Source: Drosophila pseudoobscura
Taxonomy: Eukaryota > Arthropoda > Insecta > Diptera > Drosophilidae
Assembly: GCF_009870125.1 (NCBI RefSeq)
Contig: NC_046681.1
Coordinates: forward strand, 18,675,001 to 18,739,000
Direction of reading: 5' to 3'
Length of the DNA: 64,000 bases
Below are positions 1 through 9,528 of the stretch, one piece after another. Made by a program: the position numbers and the translations under genes. Within the stretch, counting starts at the first letter, position 1. Every line of letters begins with the position of its first letter. The notes under the pieces are model-generated. The model searched no databases. It was not told the DNA's origin and was given only the letters and a program-made list of their open reading frames with translations.

Positions 1-537
1 GATCCGATCAGCACCAGTCCGCAGAGCAGGTCCTTGAGGGAGAAGCACGCCCTCTCACAGAACGTCCTGCTGGAAGTCATTGCAACCAACTTCAGTCTGC
101 AAGGGGGGGGCTGCAAGGCCATTTAAAATTGAGAGATTACTATTAAAAAGAGGTATGGACAACAGGCTACGCGACGCAGAAAATGCAATGCATTCAAGAC
201 AAATCCATCCTAATATGCCTTTGAATATAAAAACGGCTTTTTTTTCTTCAAGTTATATTGCTCCCACACGTGAGTTGAGGTTTGTACGAACCTCGTCATT
301 TGCTTTGGCTGTTTTTGCCTGTTGTCCATCCCCTTTTGCCCAGCCCATTCAAAAATACGACTCAAAGATGGCGCTGTCCACGTTACACCAATAGATGTCG
401 CAATGGTGCAGTTCATGTAAAATATACGTCATGTAAATTGTATTTTTGATGGGCTGTTCTCATTTAGTGATGAACATTTGTAATACTGTTCCCATCTATA
501 TTATTAATTCCTAACCATACAATGCCCTCTCTTTCAG
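1..537 (+). other. Window edge and Wnt4 intron with a small inverted-repeat insertion
   Basis: This stretch precedes the Wnt4 acceptor (ag at 536-537). Bases 1-126 read open in frame 1 to a TAA at the window edge, but I see no good splice donor or Wnt similarity, so I do not call an exon. Most of 145-345 belongs to a dispersed repeat described separately. Confidence 0.5.
152..340. mobile_element. MITE-like dispersed element, copy 1
   Basis: The word AGGTATGGACAACAGGC near 152 and its near-complement GCCTGTTGTCCAT near 321-335 face each other about 170 bp apart. The adjoining inner sequence (cagaaaatgcaatgc) matches, inverted, the sequence beside the same terminal word at 46490-46508. The same terminal word recurring at two loci 46 kb apart indicates a short nonautonomous element. 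I see no coding capacity and cannot name the family. Confidence 0.5.
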
Positions 538-1661
538 CGAACACTTCATTTCGGAGCACACGGTAATGGCTGTCTTCACCTCCCAGGGACAGGTGGGGGG
601 ACCGTGTCGGTATATGCCTGCCACGAGGCGGCAGAACCACCAGTGCCGAAAGGAGACAGGCCTGCCGGGGACCCTCAGCGAGGCGCGTCGCCTGGCCACC
701 AGCCACTGCGAGGATCAGTTCCGCTATGATCGCTGGAACTGCTCCATTGAGACGCGTGGCAAGCGAAACATCTTTAAGAAGCTGTACAAGGAGACGGCCT
801 TTGTGCATGCCCTGACAGCGGCTGCCATGACGCACTCCATAGCCAGGGCCTGTGCCGAGGGAAGGATGACCAAGTGCAGCTGTGGACCGCGAAAGCAGAA
901 CCGCGTGGACCAGGACTTTCAGTGGGGCGGCTGCAACGACAATTTGAAGCATGGCAAACGGGTGACGCGTAGCTTTCTCGATTTGCGCGGAGGCGATGGA
1001 GACGAAGTCAGTGAGATATTGCGACATGACTCTGAGGTGAGGATCTATAATCTATATACCTTCTGATTTGAATGAATTTAAAGGCAAATTTCTGTGTCAA
1101 CTTAAAGGTCGGCATCGAAGCCGTCTCCTCGCTGATGAAGGACAAATGCAAATGCCATGGCGTCTCCGGCTCCTGTTCAATGAAGACCTGCTGGAAGAAG
1201 ATGGCCGATTTCAATGCCACGGCCACGCTGCTGCGACAGAAGTACAACCAGGCCATACGCAAAGCCCCCAATCAGCGGACCAAGCGCCAGATGCCCTCGA
1301 GTCGCATGAAAAAGCCCAAACAGCGACGCAAGAAAGTGAGTTCCCCTTTACCTACATATATAGTAAAGATCTGCATCTATAACTTATGCAGCCTGCCACT
1401 TATTTGTATGCCAAACAGCCACAGCAATCACAATATACCACACTGTACTATCTGGAGACCTCGCCCACCTACTGCTCGGTCACCAAGGATCGCCAGTGCC
1501 TGCATCCCGAGAACTGTTCGAATCTGTGCTGCGGCAGGGGCTACACCACGCAGGTCTTCAAGCAGGTGGAGAAGTGTCGATGCCGGTTCAACAACGGACG
1601 GTGCTGCCAGCTAATTTGCGACTATTGTCAGCGATACGAGGATAAATACTTTTGTAAATAG
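538..1661 (+). CDS. Wnt4: Wnt4 (Wnt9-class secreted Wnt ligand), last three coding exons, 5' partial
   Basis: This gene encodes a secreted, lipid-modified Wnt glycoprotein that signals through Frizzled-type receptors. The coding exons seen are 538-1036, 1108-1335 and 1419-1661 (TAG stop). All introns are GT-AG, and the reading frame is continuous across them. The first exon begins in phase after a ttcag acceptor, so the signal peptide and N-terminal region lie upstream, outside the window. Visible Wnt hallmarks are the RWNCS segment, the QWGGCNDN motif, the CKCHGVSGSC block whose Ser is the family's palmitoleoylated residue (near 1144-1178), CCGRGY, and a Cys-dense C-terminal domain ending in YFCK. 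The ETRGK...KETAF and YLETSP...CGRGY segments fit the Wnt9 subfamily, which is Drosophila Wnt4, better than wg, Wnt6 or Wnt10. A basic linker (KKPKQRRKK) sits at the second exon junction. The assignment is by recalled family resemblance and by the neighbouring Ndae1. Confidence 0.88.
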
Positions 1662-2240
1662 GCTCGCTATATATGTCTCTCCTCCTCTCCTCCTATCCTC
1701 CTATCCTCTCCCCCTCTTTTTCTATCCAACCAACCCATATCTCTCTATATCTCCATCTCTCTCTCTTTCCCCCTCCTTTTGTGCTTTTTGAAAATGTAAT
1801 TTGTAAAGTTTATTTCCATCATTGCTTGTAATTTTATTTCCATTCCTAACTAAGAAAACAAGAAAATATTAATGAAATGATAAGCAAATGAACGAAAATG
1901 ATATGTAAAACGCGTGTAAAACGCACCAAAAAGTAGGCTCATCCAAACTCTCACACTCACACACATACACACATGCCCATGCAAATACATACTCACATAC
2001 ATGCATACATCTATCTCTATATATATATATAAAACCCACTATATAGTAAAAAAAAACAAAGTAAAAGTTAGCTACCGTCGCAAAAAAAAAATCTCAAAAA
2101 AATGGCAAAAAATTCATTTTAGCAAAAAAGAAAATACAAAAAAAATACTACACACAACCATACACTGACACACAAAGAACAAAGAAAAACGAAGCATTTA
2201 TCTACCCATTCGTAGATAAATAATAAATAAATGATCTAAT
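1662..2240 (+). other. Wnt4 3' UTR with polyadenylation signals
   Basis: The noncoding tail after the Wnt4 stop starts with a long CT-rich run (about 1672-1790) and becomes A-rich. It contains overlapping AATAAA signals at 2222-2227 and 2226-2231. No open frame here resembles a gene. The end point is inferred from the poly(A) signals. Confidence 0.6.
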
Positions 2241-2263
2241 TCAATTTTGCTCAACATTTACTT

Positions 2264-3163
2264 TTGTTGTGGGCCCCACCACCTCCACTCACAAATCGAT
2301 TCGCTAATCGTTTGGCTCCACATCCAGCGATGTGGGTGACAGCGTGTCCGTGGACTCGGTGCAAGATCAGATGCAGATGCTGTAGGGCATCGAGGGCCAC
2401 TGCCGCATGTCGGAATTCTTATTCAAGGATCAAGGATATTTTTCGATCATATTTGTGAACTATTTAATTGGTGCTTTCTGTGCTCACTTACCTTTTAAGA
2501 GACTTACCGAGAATTTAACCTTTACTTTTCCGTGTTGTACGGCGCATCCAGCGGCGCGTCCTGTCGGCGGACGCCCTCAGGTGGCCTTACCTGTTTAGGT
2601 GTTGCCGGATCGATACTGCATCCACGATTGCGTGGATCGCGCCAGCAGCTGGTAGATTTCTTATATACCCATATTTTTTCAACGTACGATATACGATGCG
2701 ATCCCCTCCTCTTACCTCGCCAGGTAAAGTTCTTAAGTTATTATTTATTCATTTACTTATTTATTCATTTTATTTTAACAGGTTGCACACTCCGGTGGCC
2801 GCGGACCCCTATATGCCCAACGTTTCATATTAACGCGTGTGCGCTCGAGGCGCACTCCACTCCAGGCGCCTGACCAGCTGACATCGCAAACTCCCCGCCG
2901 GCTCCGTCATGACATCGTGGTCCCCTGCGCCTCTCGGACATGATTCTTGACGGGCAAAGCTGTTTTCTCCGCCTTTCCAGTCCGGTCCAGTCCTTTCCGG
3001 TAATTCCGCCGTAGCTCCTCGTCCTTTCGGGAGGTCCAAATGGTGTGCTCCTGGCTGGACAGAGGCAGCCAATAGCTGTTCTTCTATGGGACATAGCTAA
3101 ATGCCGCTGCTGTGTCACTGAGTCGACAATGTGGCGTCCCGTCTGCTGCAGCAGGGACCAGGC
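2264..3163 (+). pseudogene. Degenerate gene-fragment sequence left of the inverted repeat
   Basis: This stretch is GC-richer than its surroundings and reads like decayed exons. It contains a Ser/Asp/Gln-rich stretch around 2320-2385 ending in an in-frame TAG, a CT-rich splice-like segment near 2700-2780, and open stretches near 2830-3160. Frames are broken and no start or domain is evident. The part from about 3050 is repeated, inverted, at 5300-5395. I do not recognise the parent gene. It may instead be unusual noncoding sequence, since the coding impression comes only from composition and short open stretches. Confidence 0.35.
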
Positions 3164-4104
3164 CGAGTCCTATCCCAGCCAGACAGAATCGTATCCCAGC
3201 AGGACGGAAGCGCACCCATTGCACGATCCGAACATAACAAGCCATCGTCATCCCTCGACCTGGACATTGACAACAAGGACTTTGACTATGACAGCCAAGG
3301 GAAGAGCTACGCGGGCTACAACACTATAGATATTTATCGTTGTTGTTAGGTTTAAGGATATACGCGTCCATACATTTAGATAGAAGATACAAATGTTTTC
3401 CACTTGTTTATTTATTTATAATACGCTAAGCTATGATGAATAAAAATATTGAAAAATCATCCTTGCTGTTTTTTGTATAGGGGAAACAATGCCGATTTAA
3501 AATAGGCGTCGCACGCCCAGATCGGTTCAGAAATAGCGGAGAAAACTAAATATTTTTGATTGGGGAAAATGTCCTTGATCCTTGATAAGGACTCCATCCA
3601 ATCGGGGGCAAGATATATGTGCCTTGATAAAATATCCTTGATTATTGGTCCTTGAAAAGGACTCCATCAGATCAAGGATGTTATTCCGAAAACAGGAAGC
3701 TGTCGCACGTCGCGATCGGACCAAAAATGGCCGAGAAAACTAAATATGTATGGTTGGGGTTATTGGAATCCTTAACGAAGGATCAAGGATCACGGGGGCC
3801 ATGGGACGCCCCAACCGGGCCAGAAATAATAAAGAAAATAAGATATATATGTTTGGAGAAAATGTCCTTGATCCTTGATCCTTGATAAGGACTCCATGAA
3901 ATCAGGGACATTTTTCCGATCACAGGAAGCCGTCGCATGTCCCGATCGGACCTCAAATAACGGAGAAAACAAAACTGGTTTGTAATTTGTTATTTTTGAA
4001 AAGTAGTTCAAGAAATCACCGATAGCGGCGCCACCGTACAAAAAGCACAACTCGCGTCAAATGGCAAAAATCGGATGGGATACCAGGCAAACAGAAATCA
4101 GCAG
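3050..4104 (+). repeat. Left arm of a ~2 kb inverted repeat
   Basis: Sequence from about 3164 to 4104 is repeated in reverse complement at 4184-5052, with roughly 90% identity by eye. Outside that, 3050-3163 matches the complement of about 5290-5395. The arm begins with a coding-like stretch, including a peptide reading SLDLDIDNKDFDYDSQGKSY. It continues with several degenerate copies of a ~110-150 bp subrepeat carrying the words ccttgatccttgataaggac and GATCACAGGAAGC. Compared with the right arm it lacks about 230 bp near 3160. Confidence 0.85.
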
Positions 4105-4183
4105 AAGGTCGATGAATTTATTTAAAAATTGCGAGCCCCCTAAAGTATGCTGCGATTTTTTTTGCAGTTCCTACAGTTGCTTG
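4105..4183. other. Loop between the inverted-repeat arms
   Basis: This ~79 bp spacer separates the two arms and has no match on the other side. A transcript through the locus would fold into a stem of about 0.9-1 kb with this loop. Confidence 0.7.
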
Positions 4184-5395
4184 CTGCTGATTTCTGTTCG
4201 CCTGGTGTCCCATCCAGTTTTTGGCCATTCGACGCGAGTCTTTTTTCTTTTGTACGGTGGCGCCTCTATCGGTGATTTCTTGAACTACATTTTCAAAAAT
4301 AGCAAATTAAAAACCAGTTTTGTTTTCTCCGTTATTTGAGGTCCGATCGGGACATGCGACGGCTTCCTGTGATCGGAAAAATGTCCCTGATTTCATGGAG
4401 TCCTTATCAAGGATCAAGGATATCTTCTCTAGACATATATATCTTTCTATCTCCGTTTTTGTTTCCCGATCGGGGCTGCCATGGCCCTCTGTGATCAGAA
4501 AAATGTCCTTGATCCTTCGGTAAGGACTCCAACAGCCCGAACCATACATATTTAGTTTTTTCGGATATTTCCTGGTCAATCTGGGCATTCCTATGCTTGA
4601 AAAAGTCCCTGATTTGATGGAGTCCTTATCAAGGATCAAGGACATTTTCCCCAATCAAAAATATTTAGTTTTCTCCGCTATTTGTGAACCGATCTGGGCG
4701 TTCGACGCCTATTTCAAATCGGGATTGTTTCCCCTATACAAAAAACAGCAAGGATAATTTTTCAATAGTTTTATTCATCATAACTTAGCTTAGTATAAAT
4801 ATATAAACAAGTGGAAAACCTTTGTATCTACTATCTAAATGTATGGACGCGTATATCCTTAAACATAACAACGACGAGGTATGCACATCTAGAGTGTAGT
4901 AGCCCGCGTAGCTCTTCCCTTGGCTGTCATACTCAAAGTCCTTGTTGTTGATGGCCAGGTCGAGGGATGACGATGGCTTCTTATGTTCGGATCTTGCAAT
5001 GGGTGCGCTTCCGTCCTGCTGGGATACGATTCTGTCTGGCTAGAATAGGACTCCGTGTGTCTCAGTAATGCCTGGATAGACCTTCGTTTGGCGACGGAAA
5101 TCGGATACGACTCGTTTTGTGGCTAAGCGTAGGGTACATAAGACTTCTGTGAAGGAAGATACATATACTTTAAAATATATCCACAATTACATATATGTAT
5201 ACTGATTTACTTACGCGTCTCAAGCTGAAGCACAGCGTTTTATTGCTGACATTAATTCCCGTGGTCGTGAACCAACAATTCCGCCATCGATCTCTGGTCC
5301 CTGCTGCTGCGGATGGGACGCCTCCTTGTCGACTCAGCGATACAGCAGTGGAATCATGGCTATGGCCCGCAGCAGGACAGGCAGAGGCTGCAAGA
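4184..5395 (-). repeat. Right arm of the inverted repeat
   Basis: This is the reverse complement of the left arm, beginning at ctgctgatttctg directly opposite cagaaatcagcag at 4092-4104. On the minus strand it carries the less damaged version of the coding-like stretch (KPSSSLDLAINNKDFEYDSQ near 4960-4900). It also holds extra sequence at about 5053-5290 that the left arm lacks, including a plausible GTAAGT donor near 5212 and a cttcacag acceptor near 5150. It runs straight into the tandem array at about 5395. Confidence 0.85.
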
Positions 5396-8300
5396 GATAT
5401 AGCGTACAGAAAAAACCAGTATTGTAATGATGTGCAGATCGAAATCTTCGGAAGGCTATATCTCAGACAAATAGGGCCTGATCGGCGCAGGACCAACTCT
5501 CCCAGGATCTTGAGGATCCAGACTGTCGAACAGCATGGAAATCTCGACTACGAAAATGAGGCTGATTTTTTGCAAATTTAATGATGTAACCATCATGATT
5601 TTTTGCGAGAATCGTGAAAAAATGGATGTCCCTTTTTCCGATAGCGGTCGATTGGCAGGACTCTCCCGATCACAGAGAGACATGCCACGCCCCGATCAGC
5701 CGCTGGGTAGCCTAGATATAGCCTACAGAAAAAAACAGTATTGTCATAATATGCAGATCGAAATCTTCGGAAGGCTATATCTCAGACAAATAGGGCCTGA
5801 TCGGCGCAGGACCAACTCTCCCAGGATCTTGAGGATCCAGACTGTCGAACAGCATGGAAATCTCGACTACGAAAATGAGGCTGATTTTTTGCAAATTTAA
5901 TGATGTAACCATCATGATTTTTTGCGAAAATCGTGAAAAAATGGATGTCCCTTTTTCCGATAGCGGTCGATTGGCAGGACTCTCCCGATCACAGAGAGAC
6001 ATGCCACGCCCCGATCAGCCGCTGGGTAGCCGAGATATAGCCTACAGAAAAAAACAGTACTGTCATAATATGCAGATCCAAATTTTCGGAAGGCTATATC
6101 TCAGACAAATAGGGCCTGATCGGCGCAGGACCAACTCTCCCAGGATCTTGAGGATCCAGACTGTTGAATGGCATCGAAATCTCGGCTACGAAAATGAGGC
6201 CGATTTTTTGCAAATTTAATGATGTAACCATCATGATTTTTTGCGAAAATCGTGAAAAAATGGATGTCCCTTTTTCCGATAGCGGTCGATTGGCAGGACT
6301 CTCCCGATCACAAAGAGACATGCCACGCTCCGATCAGCCGCTGGGTAGCCGAGATATAGCCTACAGAAAAAACCAGTATTGTCATAATATGCAGATCCAA
6401 ATCTTCGGAAGGCTGTATCTCAGACAAATAGGGCCTGATCGGCGCAGGACCAACTCTCCCAGGATCTTGACGACCCAGACTGTTGAATGGCATCGAAATC
6501 TCGGCTACGAAAATGAGGCCGATTTTTTGCAAATTTAATGATGTAACCATCATGATTTTTTGCGAAAATCGTGAAAAAATGGATGTCCCTTTTTCCGATA
6601 GCGGTCGATTGGCAGGACTCTCCCGATCACAAAGAGACATGCCACGCTCCGATCAGCCGCTGGGTAGCCGAGATATAGCCTACAGAAAAAAACAGTATTG
6701 TAATGATGTGCAGATCGAAATCTTCGGAAGGCTATATCTCAGACAAATAGCGCCTGATCGGCGCAGGACCAACTCTCCCAGGATCTTGAGGATCCAGACT
6801 GTTGAATGGCATCGAAATCTCGGCTACGAAAATGAGGCCGATTTTTTGCAAATTTAATGATGTAACCATCATGATTTTTTGCGAAAATCGTGAAAAAATG
6901 GATGTTCCTTTTTCCGATAGCGGTCGATTGGCAGGACTCTCCCGATCACAAAGAGATATGCCACGCCCAGATCAGCCGCTGGGTAGCCGAGATATAGCCT
7001 ACAGAAAAAACCAGTATTATCATAATATGCAGATCCAAATCTTCGGAAGGCTGTATCTCAGACAAATAGGGCCTGATCGGCGCAGGACCAACTCTCCCAG
7101 GATCTTGACGACCCAGACTGTTGAATGGCATCGAAATCTCGGCTACGAAAATGAGGCCGATTTTTTGCAAATTTAATGATGTAACCATCATGATTTTTTG
7201 CGAAAATCGTGAAAAAATGGATGTCCCTTTTTCCGATAGCGGTCGATTGGCAGGACTCTCCCGATCACAGAGAGACATGCCACGCCCCGATCAGCCGCTG
7301 GGTAGCCTAGATATAGCCTACAGAAAAAACCAGTATTGTAATGATGTGCAGATCGAAATCTTCGGAAGGCTATATCTCAGACAAATAGGGCCTGATCGGC
7401 GCAGGACCAACTATCCCAGGATCTTGAGGATCCAGACTGTTGAATGGCATCGAAATCGAGATATGCCACGCCCCGATCAGCCGCTGGGTAGCCGAGATAT
7501 AGCCTACAGAAAAAAACAGTACTGTCATAATATGCAGATCCAAATTTTCGGAAGGCTATATCTCAGACAAATAGGGCCTGATCGGCGCAGGACCAACTCT
7601 CCCAGGATCTTGACGACCCAGACTGTTGAATGGCATCGAAATCTCGGCTACGAAAATGAGGCCGATTTTTTGCAAATTTAATGATGTAACCATCATGATT
7701 TTTTGCGAAAATCGTGAAAAAATGGATGTTCCTTTTTCCGATAGCGGTCGATTGGCAGGACTCTCCCGATCACAAAGAGATATGCCACGCCCAGATCAGC
7801 CGCTGGGTAGCCGAGATATAGCCTACAGAAAAAACCAGTATTATCATAATATGCAGATCCAAATCTTCGGAAGGCTGTATCTCAGACAAATAGGGCCTGA
7901 TCGGCGCAGGACCAACTCTCCCAGGATCTTGAGGATCCAGACTGTTGAATGGCATCGAAATCTCGGCTACGAAAATGAGGCCGATTTTTTGCAAATTTAA
8001 TGATGTAACCATCATGAATTTTTGCGAAAATCGTGAAAAAATGGATGTCCCTTTTTCCGATAGCGGTCGATTGGCAGGACTCTCCCGATCACAAAGAGAC
8101 ATGCCACGCTCCGATCAGCCGCTGGGTAGCCGAGATATAGCCTACAGAAAAAAACAGTATTGTAATGATGTGCAGATCGAAATCTTCGGAAGGCTATATC
8201 TCAGACAAATAGGGCCTGATCGGCGCAGGACCAACTCTCCCAGGATCTTGAGGATCCAGACTGTTGAATGGCATCGAAATCTCGGCTACGAAAATGAGGC

Positions 8301-9528
8301 CGATTTTTTGCAAATTTAATGATGTAACCATCATGAATTTTTGCGAAAATCGTGAAAAAATGGATGTCCCTTTTTCCGATAGCGGTCGATTGGCAGGACT
8401 CTCCCGATCACAAAGAGACATGCCACGACCCGATCAGCCGCTGGGTAGCCGAGATATAGCCTACAGAAAAAACCAGTATTGTAACGATGTGCAAATCCGA
8501 ATCTTCAGAAGGCTATATCTCAGACAAATAAGGCCTGATCGGCGCAGGACCAACTCTGCCAGGATCTTGAGGATCCAGACTGTCGAACGGCATCGAAATC
8601 TCGGCTACGAAAATGAGGCCGATTTTTTGCAAATTTAATGATGTAACCATCATGATTTTTTGCGAAAATCGTGAAAAAATGGATGTCCCTTTTTCCGATA
8701 GCGGTCGATTGGCAGGACTCTCCCGATCACAAAGAGACATGCCACGCTCCGATCAGCCGCTGGGTAGCCGAGATATAGCCTACAGAAAAAACCAGTATTA
8801 TCATAATATGCAGATCCAAATCTTCGGAAGGCTGTATCTCAGACAAATAGGGCCTGATCGGCGCAGGACCAACTCTCCCAGGATCTTGACGACCCAGACT
8901 GTTGAATGGCATCGAAATCTCGGCTACGAAAATGAGGCCGATTTTTTGCAAATTTAATGATGTAACCATCATGATTTTTTGCGAAAATCGTGAAAAAATG
9001 GATGTCCCTTTTTCCGATAGCGGTCGATTGGCAGGACTCTCCCGATCACAAAGAGACATGCCACGCTCCGATCAGCCGCTGGGTAGCCGAGATATAGCCT
9101 ACAGAAAAAAACAGTATTGTCATAATATGCAGATCCAAATCTTCGGAAGGCTATATCTCAGACAAATAGGGCCTGATCGGCGCAGGACCAACTCTCCCAG
9201 GATCGTGAGGACCCAGACTGTCGAGCGGCATCGAAATCTCGACTACAGTCGATTGGCAGCACTGTTCCGATCACAAAGAGACATGCCACGCCCCGATCAG
9301 CCGCTGGGTAGCCGAGATATAGCCTACAGAAAAAACCAGTATTGTCATAATATGCAGATCCAAATCTTCGGAAGGCTATATCTCAGACAAATAGGGCCTG
9401 ATCGGCGCAGGACCAACTCTCCCAGGATCGTGAGGACCCAGACTGTCGAGCGGCATCGAAATCTCGACTACAGTCGATTGGCAGCACTGTTCCGATCACA
9501 AAGAGACATGCCACGCCCCGATCAGCGG
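5395..9528 (+). repeat. Tandem array of 14 units, 319 bp period
   Basis: The anchor word cagaaaaaa recurs at 5407, 5726, 6045, 6364, 6683, 7002, 7321, 7507, 7826, 8145, 8464, 8783, 9102 and 9327. Eleven intervals are exactly 319 bp; two are shortened (186 bp at 7321-7507, 225 bp at 9102-9327), and a final fragment ends near 9528. Units fall into variants, A (taatgatgtgcagatcgaaa) and B (cataatatgcagatccaaat), which partly alternate. The segment gatgtaaccatcatgatttt resembles the core of DINE-1/Helitron-type elements as I remember it. Open frames of 75-186 codons appear on both strands of every unit, and of 246 codons across the last units, because the sequence is repeated. They lack family features, and I treat them as non-genic. 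Confidence 0.95.

Noticed and set aside
1..126. Open frame at the window edge as an upstream Wnt4 exon
   Set aside because: It ends in a TAA with no donor at the right phase, and the residues do not resemble a Wnt N-terminus.
5395..9528. CRISPR-like array
   Set aside because: Units are 319 bp and continuous, without short spacers, in a eukaryotic genome.
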